Translations under genes and position numbers: made by a program | The notes under the pieces: model-generated | What the model saw: only the letters and a program-made list of their open reading frames with translations | Told to the model about the DNA's origin: nothing | The model's database searches: none | In this document: one piece after another, positions 1 to 8,455 of the stretch | How the letters are laid out: each line of letters begins with the position of its first letter | How positions within the stretch are numbered: the stretch's first letter is position 1 | Assembly: GCF_008329535.1 (NCBI RefSeq) | Contig: NZ_NPKR01000011.1 | Location: 1 to 64,000 of the forward strand | DNA from: Mycolicibacterium sp. P1-18 | GTDB taxonomy: Bacteria; Actinomycetota; Actinomycetes; Mycobacteriales; Mycobacteriaceae | Reading direction: 5' to 3' | DNA: 64,000 bases

Positions 1-161
1 GGCGACACCGGCGTCGGCGGTTGGACAGGACAGAGATGGGTGCTTGTGGCGCAAGCTCCTATGAAGTCACAGCCGTCGCGTCGGTGACGTCGCGTGCCAC
101 CCCTAGCGACGGCCGACAGATCCACACAAGGACAACCAGTCGGCGTCAATCGACATCAGAG
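1..161. other. Non-coding left edge next to a truncated HNH gene
   Basis: No convincing gene is visible here. The segment lies just past the point where the DUF222/HNH gene loses its conserved C-terminus, so it probably belongs to whatever replaced that end. A 13-bp perfect palindrome (GGGGTG-A-CACCCC, 176-188) sits right at the break inside the open frame. I could not match the segment to a known insertion-sequence end. Confidence 0.35.
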
Positions 162-1400
162 TCAGACCACCGCCGGGGGTGACACCCCTCCATGCTCTCT
201 GTCCAGATCGCAATTCGTCGCGGGCGCACGGCAGCCCGGGAAGCGACACGTCAGGTCGCGGCAGCGGACGAAGTCGGCCAACTTCATGGACGGGCGGTAT
301 CGGGGTTCTGGTGGAGCTTGTCCGGGGTGGACGATGGGGGTGATCCTCGCCCCGATCGTGGCCCGGCACGCGACCACGCCCGGGACGAACTGGCCGCCCA
401 TCAAGGCGGCGGGTCGCAGGCCGGAGAAGTATCCCGGTGTTGGAGAGAGGGCTTCGGTGAGCGTGAGCTCGCGCAACGGCTTGGCGAACATCGCCGGCGG
501 TTCCCCGTCGAGGCCGGTGCGCTCGTCGGCGGGTGTGGGAGTCTCGGGCATCGGCGCGTTGGGCTCATCCGGTGGTGCCGGCGGCGGCGTGGTGAGGGTG
601 TCCGCACTCGCGATGACGTAGACGACCACACCGGTGGACGGCGGGTTCTGCGCGGCGGGGCAGTCGTCGGTCTGGCAGAGGCACGCCAGGCGGTCCGCGC
701 CGTGGGCCATGGCACCGATCGCATCGGCGCGGCGTTGGTCCAGGGTGCGTGGGTCGGCCGGGCAGACCGTGCGGGCGAGGGCGTCCATGCGGGCGTCGAC
801 GGCCTTGGCGTCATGGGCGAACAAGGTGGCGTACACGGTGGCCATTCCGCTGCCGTCCTCGTCGACCGCCACGTCCACCGAACGCCCGCGTGCCTTGGTT
901 TCGGTGCGGCGCACGGCGTGGGGATCGACCTGGGCGACGAACGCGTCCACGGTATTCTCCGCCGTCGCGACCGACATCGGCTCCCGATCACTCAAAGCCT
1001 CCGCCAGCAGCCGGTCGAGCTCGTGCAGCGCCGTGGGGTCGACGACCAGGGCGCCGCGTTGCACCACGATGCGCACCAGGTGATAGGTGATGAGCCCCTC
1101 GGCGAACACCGCCGCCACCAGCGGGAAGCGCTCGTGCAGGGCCACGGCGATCAGCAGTTGGTTGGACGCGGCGCCCGTGGTGATCCGCAACGCGGCGCCG
1201 ACGTGGGCGGCGACGGCGTCGAAGTTGTCCAGGCACCACAGGTCACGCGACGCCGACCCGGACGCGGCGTAGGCGGTCTCCAGCATGCCCGCCATCGCCG
1301 CCACCTTGCGGGCACACGCCGCGGACTCGGTCCGCACCCACGCCTCCACCGCACCGGCACCCGAGGTGTCAGCGGTAGAAGCAACGATCGAATCGAACAT
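162..1400 (-). CDS. DUF222/HNH endonuclease-type protein (13E12 family), truncated in the HNH motif
   Basis: 412 residues with the long helical DUF222 region typical of mycobacterial 13E12-repeat proteins. The C-terminus reaches the conserved CRDLTCRFPGC zinc-binding stretch and then the CDLD that normally leads into the first catalytic His of the HNH fold. Here CDLD is followed by an unrelated short tail and a stop, so the catalytic histidines and the second metal-binding pair are missing. No continuation of the HNH domain is seen in another frame down to base 1. The ATG at 1400 is preceded by TAGAAT (1408-1413) with a 7-nt spacer, a leaderless arrangement. The protein is probably an inactive nuclease remnant, while the DUF222 part may still fold. 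Confidence 0.8.
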   Translation of the reverse strand: MFDSIVASTADTSGAGAVEAWVRTESAACARKVAAMAGMLETAYAASGSASRDLWCLDNFDAVAAHVGAALRITTGAASNQLLIAVALHERFPLVAAVFAEGLITYHLVRIVVQRGALVVDPTALHELDRLLAEALSDREPMSVATAENTVDAFVAQVDPHAVRRTETKARGRSVDVAVDEDGSGMATVYATLFAHDAKAVDARMDALARTVCPADPRTLDQRRADAIGAMAHGADRLACLCQTDDCPAAQNPPSTGVVVYVIASADTLTTPPPAPPDEPNAPMPETPTPADERTGLDGEPPAMFAKPLRELTLTEALSPTPGYFSGLRPAALMGGQFVPGVVACRATIGARITPIVHPGQAPPEPRYRPSMKLADFVRCRDLTCRFPGCRAPATNCDLDREHGGVSPPAVV

Positions 1401-1407
1401 GCTTTCG

Positions 1408-1413
1408 ATTCTA
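1408..1413 (-). promoter_or_regulatory. -10 box of a leaderless promoter for the DUF222/HNH gene
   Basis: TAGAAT on the minus strand, 7 nt before the ATG. In mycobacteria such spacing places the transcript start on the A of the start codon. The box is seen in the sequence; promoter activity is inferred. Confidence 0.5.
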
Positions 1414-1554
1414 CGGTCGACGACCGACGAAAGTCATTACGCTGCAAGCGTTCTGTGCATAAGTCGGCAGCCTGTGGACAAACCCGCCCCGAGCATCCGA
1501 AATGTCGGAGCCGAGTGCCAGTGCCGCCGACTCAGAACACTGGGCGCACTCCCC

Positions 1555-2907
1555 CTACACGCTCCACGCCAGCCGGAACTTCTCGGCCAATTGCTCCGGC
1601 GTCAGATCGGCGAAGTGTTCGTGCTCGTAACGTCGCACGGCGACGACCGAATCCACCACGGCGTCACCGAGAATGCCCCGCAGCAGCGCGGACTCGGCCA
1701 GGGCGGCGACGACGGTCCCCTGGTCGTCGGACAGCAGGCCGACGTCGGCCTTGGCCCGATCGTCGGCGGACAGCGTCGCGGGGTCGACCGGCACCTCGGG
1801 CCCGAGCGGCAGTTCGCGTTCGATGCCGTCCAAGGCGAGTCCGAGGATCGCCGCGCTGGCGAGGTACGGGTTCGCGGAGGGGTCGACGACCTTCACCTCG
1901 ACGTTGGCCCCGTGGGCGTTGCCCGGCCCGCCGCGCAGGAACCGGACGGCCGCCTCCCGGTTCTCGGTGCCCCAGCACACGCTGGCCCCCGACCAACTGC
2001 CCGGCTGCATCCGCAGACCCGACAGGATGGAACCGCACAGCAGCGCCTGCGCCTCGGCGAGGCCGGCCAGCACGCCAGCCATGGCGGCCTCGCCCGCGGG
2101 CCTCATCCCCCGGGCGCCCTGACCGCCGGAGAACAGCGGCACGCCGTCGTGTCGCAGCGAGAAGTGCTGGTGGGCACCGGAACCCACGCTGCCCGCGAAC
2201 GGCACCGGCGACAAGCTGACCCGCAGCCCGTGCTTCCTGGCCGCCCTGGCGACGACGATGCGCGCCACCATCAGCTCGTCGGCGGCGGCGACGGGCGACT
2301 TGGGTGCCAGCGACATCTCGAACTGGTTGGCGCCGTACTCGGGATGGAACTGCTCGACCGACACCCCGGCAACCGTGGCCGCCTCGACGACGTCGCGGAC
2401 GAACCCCTCGAACTCCAGGACGCCCGCCAGGCCGTACTGCGCCCACAGATGCGAGGGCAGCGCCGCGCCGTCGGGTCCGACCAGGACGAACTCCATCTCG
2501 TGGCCTACCAGCGCGGTGAGACCCGCCGTGGCGAGACGCTCTTCGATGCGCGCCAAAGCCCCTCTGCTGCAGAAGGGATCGGGGGCACCGTCCTGGTCGA
2601 AGAACGATCCCGGCGCCCACGCCAGGCCGTCGCCGAGGATCCTCAGCGCATCCACGTCGACGCGGATTCGCTGGTCGCCGACGACGCCGATGGCGCCACC
2701 GACGGCGATCCCCGCTTGGTCGACGGTGAACACGTGCCACACCGGGCTGGCGCCCAGACCGGGGTTCGCGAAGGCGCCCATTCTGCCCACCGGCACGGTC
2801 TTCGCATGACAGAGGCCGGCGGCGTTGACGACCGTTCCGACCAGGGTGGTGACCCCGGCCGACTCGAGGGTGGACGTGGCCGCGGCGGTGAGCGGTGTGG
2901 CTGCCAT
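1555..2907 (-). CDS. Glutamine synthetase family protein (GlnA-like)
   Basis: 450 residues, the usual length of a type I glutamine synthetase-like ligase. Visible motifs are the metal/glutamate-binding GHEMEF, the GSGAHQHFS segment corresponding to the family ammonium/ATP-binding GxxHxH motif, and WGTENREAAVR corresponding to the NRxxxxR phosphate-binding motif. I chose the ATG at 2907 (MAATPLTAAATS); the frame stays open upstream, but that part overlaps the preceding gene and is low-complexity. The family also contains gamma-glutamyl-polyamine ligases, and in actinobacteria such paralogues often act on amines rather than in primary ammonium assimilation, so the substrate is open. It lies 35 nt downstream of an AhpD-like gene on the same strand, probably in one transcript. 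Confidence 0.85.
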   Translation of the reverse strand: MAATPLTAAATSTLESAGVTTLVGTVVNAAGLCHAKTVPVGRMGAFANPGLGASPVWHVFTVDQAGIAVGGAIGVVGDQRIRVDVDALRILGDGLAWAPGSFFDQDGAPDPFCSRGALARIEERLATAGLTALVGHEMEFVLVGPDGAALPSHLWAQYGLAGVLEFEGFVRDVVEAATVAGVSVEQFHPEYGANQFEMSLAPKSPVAAADELMVARIVVARAARKHGLRVSLSPVPFAGSVGSGAHQHFSLRHDGVPLFSGGQGARGMRPAGEAAMAGVLAGLAEAQALLCGSILSGLRMQPGSWSGASVCWGTENREAAVRFLRGGPGNAHGANVEVKVVDPSANPYLASAAILGLALDGIERELPLGPEVPVDPATLSADDRAKADVGLLSDDQGTVVAALAESALLRGILGDAVVDSVVAVRRYEHEHFADLTPEQLAEKFRLAWSV

Positions 2908-2942
2908 GGCCCCATTCTGCACGGGCTGGGCGGCGGCGCAGT

Positions 2943-3425
2943 CTAGAGCGTGATCTTGCAGGCCTGGCCGATGTCGAGCGTGCGCAACATGCGGCCCATG
3001 CCCAGCCACATGGCGCAGGACAGTGCCAGGTCGGTCAGCAGTTCGGGGCTGAACTGATCGTTGCACCGCTCCCAGAACTCGTCGTCGTCGCGTAAGTCGG
3101 TGTGGCCGTTGGCGAATCGCGCGGCGAACTCCGCGGCGACGCGCTCCTGCGGGGAGTAACCGGGCCAGGTCTGCCACTGCTCGGCGTGGTCGTAGAGGTC
3201 CTCGTCGACCCCGGCAGCGGCACCCGCGGCGTCCCGGGTGTTCTGACACACCACGCATTCGTTGTCCAGGGCCAGCACCATGCGGGCCAGCTCACGCGTG
3301 CGCAGCGGCAGCCGGCTCTTGTTGTAGACCGCGTCGGTGAACCCCGCCATGGCGATGCCGATGTCGGGTGAACGCGTGATCCAGCCCGCGGCGTCGTCGT
3401 CGGCGAAGTCCCCGATTCTGCTCAT
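2943..3425 (-). CDS. Carboxymuconolactone decarboxylase (AhpD-like) family protein
   Basis: 160-residue all-helical CMD-fold protein. It carries the redox CxxC of AhpD-like proteins (C57-V-V-C60), but the position of the usual nearby His (CxxCxxxH) is Arg64, so peroxidase-type chemistry would differ from AhpD. The ATG at 3425 follows a KstR-type palindrome (3456-3469) lying between this gene and bfr. It is probably co-transcribed with the glutamine synthetase-like gene. A thiol-disulfide or carboxymuconolactone-type role is possible; no substrate can be read from the sequence. Confidence 0.85.
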   Translation of the reverse strand: MSRIGDFADDDAAGWITRSPDIGIAMAGFTDAVYNKSRLPLRTRELARMVLALDNECVVCQNTRDAAGAAAGVDEDLYDHAEQWQTWPGYSPQERVAAEFAARFANGHTDLRDDDEFWERCNDQFSPELLTDLALSCAMWLGMGRMLRTLDIGQACKITL

Positions 3426-3455
3426 GGGCGCATCGTACGCCCGAGCCGACGTTTC

Positions 3456-3469
3456 TGGAACAGGTTCTA
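3456..3469. promoter_or_regulatory. KstR-type operator candidate (TNNAACNNGTTNNA)
   Basis: The palindrome TGGAACAGGTTCTA matches all eight fixed positions of the published mycobacterial KstR (cholesterol regulator) consensus and lies 31 bp before the AhpD-like gene start. A second exact match lies at 9088-9101. No kstR gene is in the window. Confidence 0.5.
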
Positions 3470-3470
3470 G

Positions 3471-3950
3471 TTACTCGGGCGGGCGCGCGACGCACTGCGC
3501 GGCGTACAACTGCTCGCCCAGCTTGTCCATCAGCTCGAGCTGCGTCTCCAGGTAGTCGATGTGCTGCTCTTCGTCGGCGAGGATCGTCTCCAGCAGGGTC
3601 GCACTGGTCGAGTCCTCCTTCTGGCGGCACATGACCACGCCGGGCTTGAGCCGCGCCACGACGTCGTACTCGATCGTCAAGTCGGCCTCGAACTGCTCGC
3701 GCAGGGTCTGCCCCACCTTGAGGGAGAACAGCCGCTGGTAGTTGGGGAGTCCGTTGAGCAGCAGAATGCGGTCGGTGATGGCCTCCGCATGGTTCATCTC
3801 CTCGAAGGCTTCCTTGCGCGTGTGCCCTGCGAGCTCGGTGAACCCCCAACTCTGCTGCATCTTCGAATGCAGGAAGTACTGGTTGATCGCCGTCAATTCG
3901 CTCGTCAACTGTTCGTTGAGCAATTTCAGGACGTCGGGATCGCCGTTCAT
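3471..3950 (-). CDS. bfr: Bacterioferritin
   Basis: 159 residues, full length for mycobacterial BfrA and very similar to it throughout. All ferroxidase ligands are present (E18, E51, H54, E94, E127, H130), as is Met52, the axial haem ligand at the dimer interface. The 24-mer shell oxidises and stores iron in the cytoplasm. Start ATG 3950 has a GGAG ribosome site. It is divergent from the bacterioferritin-associated ferredoxin gene with an IdeR-box candidate between them, so iron-responsive control is likely. Confidence 0.96.
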   Translation of the reverse strand: MNGDPDVLKLLNEQLTSELTAINQYFLHSKMQQSWGFTELAGHTRKEAFEEMNHAEAITDRILLLNGLPNYQRLFSLKVGQTLREQFEADLTIEYDVVARLKPGVVMCRQKEDSTSATLLETILADEEQHIDYLETQLELMDKLGEQLYAAQCVARPPE

Positions 3951-4243
3951 GGTCGTCGCTCCTTTTGACGCGGTGAGGGCTGGTCACGCGTCAGTCGTGG
4001 GCTGAGCTGGCACGCCTCGACCGAGGCGCGAACGCACCCACAATCTAGTTCACCGACGGCGCCCGAGAGAGGTAACGAGGGCATCCGGGGGCGTGTCGCA
4101 GGCACCGGCCGTGACCACGGAACCCCAGGTGAGGGTAGCCAACCCACGGTTTTGCGACCCCGGCGATGGACCGCCTGCCCTAACTAAGGTTAGACTGGGC
4201 TAACTCAAGCTGGCGCACATCCAACGGAGGCGGTGACGGACCG
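3951..4243. promoter_or_regulatory. Divergent bfr/bfd regulatory region with IdeR-box candidate at 4185-4203
   Basis: The 293-bp gap between the divergent bfr and bfd genes contains no gene. TAAGGTTAGACTGGGCTAA (4185-4203) matches the mycobacterial IdeR iron box TTAGGTTAGGCTAACCTAA at 14 of 19 positions. TAGACT inside it (4191-4196) could be the bfd -10 element, which would put bfd under iron-dependent repression, while bfr is transcribed the other way; in M. tuberculosis IdeR activates bfrA. A GGAGG ribosome site for bfd lies at 4226-4230. Confidence 0.5.
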
Positions 4244-4438
4244 ATGTTCGTGTGTTTGTGCACCGGTGTGACGAGCCAAGCCGTCACCGATCTCGTGGCC
4301 TCGGGCGCGTCGACGTCCAAGCAGATCGCCGAAGCGTGTGGCGCGGGGTTGGACTGCGGTCGCTGCCGGCGCACGGTGCGAGCCATCATCGAGGCGGCCG
4401 CCGCCAGAACGGGCTGCCCCCTGCACGCCGCGAGTTGA
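4244..4438 (+). CDS. bfd: Bacterioferritin-associated ferredoxin ([2Fe-2S])
   Basis: 64 residues with the four cluster cysteines in the Bfd pattern: C4-x-C6 at the N-terminus and C38-x-x-C41 after the central helices. Bfd reduces the ferric core of bacterioferritin through the Bfr haem so that iron can be released. The ATG at 4244 has a clear GGAGG 13 nt upstream. Divergence from bfr and the shared iron-box region support the assignment. It ends 4 bp before the convergent enoyl-CoA hydratase gene. Confidence 0.93.
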   Translation: MFVCLCTGVTSQAVTDLVASGASTSKQIAEACGAGLDCGRCRRTVRAIIEAAAARTGCPLHAAS

Positions 4439-4442
4439 GCGG

Positions 4443-5201
4443 CTAGGTCGAGCGCCGGTCGGCGAACGAGGCCAGCGCGTCGGCGTTGGCCACTCCCCCG
4501 AGCAGTTCCTCGAATTGTGCGTACTCCCGCGCCGCAGCGGCCGCGATCTCGCCACGGGTGGGTTCGACCATCGTCTGCTTGACCGCGATCAGACTCGAAA
4601 TCGGCCGCGAGGCAAGAATTTCCGCATGGCGGCGGGATTCGGGCAGCAGATCGTCGGGTTCGCACACCTTCCACGCGAAGCCCATCCGCTGAGCCTCCGT
4701 CGCGTCGACCCATTCCGAGGACAGCAGCATCCATGCCGCGTTCTGCCGGCCGACGAGCTGCGGCAGCAGGTAGGACGACGCCGCCTCCGGCGCGACGCCG
4801 AGGCTGGTGAACGGGCACTTCAACCGAGCCGAGGTCGACATGAACACCAGGTCGGCGTAGCCGAGAATCGTCGCACCGATGCCGACGCCGAGGCCGTTCA
4901 CCGCGAGGATCAACGGTTTGCGAAGGGCGGTAAGGGTTTCGATCATCCCGGGGAACCCGTACTGCCCGGACTGAAACTCCGGGTCGGTGATCCGGGCCTG
5001 CATCTCGACGAGGTCGTTGCCGGCGCTGAAGGCCCGGCCCGCCCCGGTCAGCAGCACCACTGCGACGGACGGGTCCTCGTCGGCGTCGCGCAGCGCAATG
5101 GTCGTCGCGTCGTACAGCGCCTCGTTGAACGCGTTGAGCGCTTCGGGTCGGTTGAGGGTCAGGGTCCGCACCCCGTTGGCATCGTCGATCTGCACCAGCA
5201 C
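4443..5201 (-). CDS. Enoyl-CoA hydratase/isomerase (crotonase) family protein
   Basis: 252 residues, typical crotonase length. The CoA/oxyanion-hole segment AFSAGNDLVEM and the second oxyanion loop NGLGVGIGATILGYADLV are present. Of the two glutamates used by classical hydratases, the second site reads TSLGVAPEAASSYLLP, with Glu after Pro as in many delta3,delta2-enoyl-CoA isomerases; the first is not obvious. An isomerase is therefore as likely as a hydratase. GTG start at 5201. It stands alone between bfd and the PNPOx-like gene, so no pathway can be read from context. Confidence 0.88.
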   Translation of the reverse strand: MLVQIDDANGVRTLTLNRPEALNAFNEALYDATTIALRDADEDPSVAVVLLTGAGRAFSAGNDLVEMQARITDPEFQSGQYGFPGMIETLTALRKPLILAVNGLGVGIGATILGYADLVFMSTSARLKCPFTSLGVAPEAASSYLLPQLVGRQNAAWMLLSSEWVDATEAQRMGFAWKVCEPDDLLPESRRHAEILASRPISSLIAVKQTMVEPTRGEIAAAAAREYAQFEELLGGVANADALASFADRRST

Positions 5202-5217
5202 GGCTGCAGCGTAAGGG

Positions 5218-5658
5218 TTAGCCGTTGGAGTACACGCGCCCGGGTGTGACCAGGACCACCGTCCGCCGCTGCTCGGCCATCACCCGGTCGTACTCTGTCC
5301 AGTCGTCGTGGGTGCCGCCCGCGGCCGTGAAGACCTCCCGCAGCAGCAGTCGCACGGCGTCGCCCGTCAGCCACGGTTGCGGGTCGTCGGGACCGGCGAG
5401 TTCGGCGGTGCCCTCGACGGTCGCCCACCGCCAGCCGTCGCGGAAGGTCACCGCGATCGGCGGCCGCGCCCGCAGGTTGGCCAACTTCACCCTCCCGTAG
5501 GTGACGAAGGCACAGGCGGGCTCGCCGGTTGCGGGATGCGCGACGACGCCGGCGTTGACCAGCGACGCCTGCACGGTGCCGTCACCGCGGACGGTCGACA
5601 CCACGGCCAGACCGCTTTCGGCCGACGCAAGGCCGACGGCCTCCTCGAGCGTCGTCAT
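5218..5658 (-). CDS. Pyridoxamine 5'-phosphate oxidase-family (F420/FMN split-barrel) protein
   Basis: 146 residues, one split beta-barrel domain with the pattern VSTVRGDGTVQASLVNAG ... VKLANLRARPPIAVTF ... WATVEGTAELAG typical of small actinobacterial PNPOx-like proteins, many of which bind F420 or FMN. The start ATG at 5658 overlaps the TGA of the upstream EthD-like gene (ATGA), so the two are translationally coupled. A redox role toward an unknown substrate is likely; it is not the vitamin B6 enzyme PdxH, which is longer. Confidence 0.85.
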   Translation of the reverse strand: MTTLEEAVGLASAESGLAVVSTVRGDGTVQASLVNAGVVAHPATGEPACAFVTYGRVKLANLRARPPIAVTFRDGWRWATVEGTAELAGPDDPQPWLTGDAVRLLLREVFTAAGGTHDDWTEYDRVMAEQRRTVVLVTPGRVYSNG

Positions 5659-6368
5659 TGAGACACCTCCGCGGCGAACGGCGAGCGCATCACGTAGCGA
5701 CTGGTCGGCACGGTGTCCACGCAACGGTTGGCCCCGAACGCCGACGTACTGGCCACCATGCGATTCATCCGGTCGCCGAGGTCGGCGTCGTCGGCCGCCC
5801 CGAAGAAGACGTGCAGATCCCGGGTGGCCGCCAGCGGGAACAGCTCCTCGACGATCGCGTCGACCACCGGCGCGCCGGAGGTCAACGGACGCACCACCGC
5901 GTTTTGCACGTAGCCGAACGTCGACTGCGTGGCGATTGCCACCGGGGTGTGGTCGACATGCCAACGCGCGAACCAGGTTTCCGCGTCCAGATCGGCGGGC
6001 CGTCGTAGCAGCGCGACGTTGGCGAAGCCGGGCGTGCGGGCGCCGGGGGCGGTCGCAGGCGGCGGCAACGGCACCGACTCGGTGACCAGATAGGCGTCGA
6101 CGCGATCGCACTCGCCCCTCAACCGGTCCAGCGCGCCGGTCACGTGCGGACCGTAGGACTGCTGGGTCCAGATGGCGACGAGGCCGACGACGGGCGGATC
6201 CAGCGTCGTCAACGTCATCAGCGAATCGCCGACCGTCGCGTCGCGGACGTTGACGGCGAGCCCCGGCGCGCCCAGTGCCAGCAGGTCGTCGGACACCTCG
6301 GTGCGCAACCGGGTGCACCACGAGTCGTCGCCCGGGGTGCCCCGCAGCGTGATGATCACCTTCTCCAC
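5655..6368 (-). CDS. EthD-like (dimeric alpha-beta barrel) protein
   Basis: 237 residues in two similar halves. The C-terminal half contains the EthD-like WFARWHVDHTPVAIATQSTFGYVQNAVVRP segment, with the His-Asp-His region of the ferredoxin-like barrel fold. Proteins of this type assist cytochrome P450 or ring-opening steps in several actinobacterial pathways, but no catalytic function can be assigned here. GTG start at 6368; ATGA overlap with the downstream PNPOx-like gene implies a functional pair. It is divergent from the FUSC gene. Confidence 0.75.
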   Translation of the reverse strand: MEKVIITLRGTPGDDSWCTRLRTEVSDDLLALGAPGLAVNVRDATVGDSLMTLTTLDPPVVGLVAIWTQQSYGPHVTGALDRLRGECDRVDAYLVTESVPLPPPATAPGARTPGFANVALLRRPADLDAETWFARWHVDHTPVAIATQSTFGYVQNAVVRPLTSGAPVVDAIVEELFPLAATRDLHVFFGAADDADLGDRMNRMVASTSAFGANRCVDTVPTSRYVMRSPFAAEVSQ

Positions 6369-6454
6369 CGCTCGAACGTACCGCCACGGCCGGCGCCCTG
6401 ACCCACAATCGTCGGTCGGCCCGGTAGTTTTGTCTTCGTTGTGACGAGCAGGCG

Positions 6455-8437
6455 ATGAAGGGGCTACCGCAGCGACTCGCCATGCCCGATCTCGGCGCGG
6501 TGGGGCGCAGCCTCCTCGGCGTCATGCTCGCCGCGATAGCCGGTCTGCAGTGGGGTTCGGCGGGTGCCGCGACGGCGGCCGCCGGTGCGGCGGCGATCGC
6601 GGGAGCCGCTGCGCTGCAGGACAGTCCGCGCGGGCCGCTGGTCCTGGTGAGCGCCATCTCGATTCAAATGGGTGCGGCGGTGCTGCTGGGCACGGCCACG
6701 TCGTCCTACGGTGTCCTCTTCGTTCTCGCGGCGACGGCGTGGTGCTTCGTCGCCGGCCTGCAGTGGGCGGTCAGCACCAACGCCGGGTTGATCGCCGCGG
6801 CGTCCGGCGCCTTGCTCGTCACTGCCCCGCCCGTCGCGCCGACCCTCTCCGGGGTCGGCACCGCAGCGCTGCTCGCACTGGGTGGCGGATTGGTGCAAGC
6901 CGTACTGATCGGGCTGTGGCCGCGGCGCCGGTGGCGACTCCAACGGGACGCCTTGACGCGGGCCTACCGGTCGCTGGGGGCAGACGCCAAGCGTCTGGCC
7001 GCCGACGCGGGAGCGGGCGTCGACCCGGCGCCACTGCTCTGGCTCCGCGACACGGTCACCATGACCGACCGCCAGGCCAGGCGCCGTCCGCTGGCCTACC
7101 GCGCCTGGTACGTCCTGCCGCAACGGATATCGGTGACGCTGACGACGCTGGCGGGCAGGTCCGTCGACGACCCGGCGGTGGCCACCGTGCTGCGCGCCGC
7201 CGCGGGGGTGCTCGACGTGGTCGCCAGCCGCAGTCGCACGGCCAAGCGCGACGCGACGCTCGGAGTGCTGCAGGTCGAGGCGGCGACCGACGCCGTCGCG
7301 GTGTCGAACGTGGCGCTGGCGCAGCGCCTTTCCCACCAGTTGCGCGAGGCCGTCGCGCTGCGCTTCGGCGAGCTGACGCCCGACGTCGACCACGTCACCC
7401 GGGTCGGGCGCCGGGGCGCGCTGTCCGCGGTGCCGATCGCCGTGGCGGCCGTCAGAGCACATCTGACGTGGGGATCTCCCATTCTTCGGCATGCGCTCCG
7501 GCTCGCCGCGGGCGTGGGCGCCGGGGTGGCGGTGGAGCGCTTCGCCGACGTGCCCTACGGCTACTGGATTCCGCTGACGGTGCTGATCGTGCTGCGCCCG
7601 GAGACCGCGCACACCTACACCCGGTGCGCGGGCCGCGTGGCCGGCAACGCCGGCGGCATCGTCGTCGCGTCGGTGGTGACGATCATCTGGCATCCCACCG
7701 GGCTGGCGGCCGCCGTGCTCGCGGTGCTCGCCCTCGGCGTCGCCTACGCCGTGTCGGGGTACGGCTACGTGGCGACGAGTGCGGCCCTCGCCGCCGTGGT
7801 GGTGTTCCTGGTCGACGTGAGCAACGCCGGTGACGTCGGCACGATGACCGACCGGTTGATCGCGACGCTGATCGGCGGTGCTCTTGCCGTGCTCGTGCAC
7901 GTCGTGCTGCCGGACCACTCCATGGTTCGGCTGCGGCAGCGGGCCGGTGAATTGCTCAAGACCGAGATCGACTACGCCGCAACCGTGATCAAGGCCTTCG
8001 TGCACGGTCTGGACCATCCCGGCGAAGCCCTGGCCGCGGCGTGGGAGCGGGCCTTCCGCGCGCGTGCGGCGTTCGAGGCGGCCGCGGGGGCGACCACCTC
8101 GGACTCGGGCGACCTGCGGCGGTGGCTGAAGGCCTACCGCACCGCGCTCAACGCCATCACCACCTCGTGCGCGACGCTCGAATCCAACCTGCCCGCCACG
8201 CCGCCCGCCACGCTGCACACCGACTTCGTGGTGGCGGTCGACGAGTACGCGGAGGCGTTGTCCGGCGCGCCCACGGCCCCGGGCGCGCCGTGGCGCATCG
8301 ACGGGGACCGCCTTGCCGCGGCCGAACAACGCATTCGCGAGGCCGGCCGCAATCTGGGACCCGACGACACGTCGAGTCGGGTGCTGGTGGCCGAGATCGG
8401 CGACATCACCCGCAGCCTCGTCGGCATCACCGACTGA
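6455..8437 (+). CDS. FUSC family (fusaric acid resistance-type) membrane protein
   Basis: 660 residues with two blocks of hydrophobic segments (about residues 10-160 and 345-480), each followed by a long soluble helical domain: the FUSC/aromatic-acid exporter layout. The second block contains YGYWIPLTVLIVLRPE, the family signature following the first helix. Probably an inner-membrane efflux component for aromatic acids or membrane-stressing compounds. ATG at 6455 lacks a strong ribosome site; a TAGTTT box lies at 6425-6430, and a 5-codon reading frame GTG...TGA (6441-6458) overlaps the start as ATGA. Confidence 0.88.
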   Translation: MKGLPQRLAMPDLGAVGRSLLGVMLAAIAGLQWGSAGAATAAAGAAAIAGAAALQDSPRGPLVLVSAISIQMGAAVLLGTATSSYGVLFVLAATAWCFVAGLQWAVSTNAGLIAAASGALLVTAPPVAPTLSGVGTAALLALGGGLVQAVLIGLWPRRRWRLQRDALTRAYRSLGADAKRLAADAGAGVDPAPLLWLRDTVTMTDRQARRRPLAYRAWYVLPQRISVTLTTLAGRSVDDPAVATVLRAAAGVLDVVASRSRTAKRDATLGVLQVEAATDAVAVSNVALAQRLSHQLREAVALRFGELTPDVDHVTRVGRRGALSAVPIAVAAVRAHLTWGSPILRHALRLAAGVGAGVAVERFADVPYGYWIPLTVLIVLRPETAHTYTRCAGRVAGNAGGIVVASVVTIIWHPTGLAAAVLAVLALGVAYAVSGYGYVATSAALAAVVVFLVDVSNAGDVGTMTDRLIATLIGGALAVLVHVVLPDHSMVRLRQRAGELLKTEIDYAATVIKAFVHGLDHPGEALAAAWERAFRARAAFEAAAGATTSDSGDLRRWLKAYRTALNAITTSCATLESNLPATPPATLHTDFVVAVDEYAEALSGAPTAPGAPWRIDGDRLAAAEQRIREAGRNLGPDDTSSRVLVAEIGDITRSLVGITD

Positions 8438-8455
8438 CCGCGGCCGGGGCCCGGC

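Noticed and set aside
1..205. Insertion-sequence end next to the HNH gene
   Set aside because: Only a 13-bp palindrome is visible; no transposase, no terminal inverted repeat pair and no target duplication can be shown with the left side missing.
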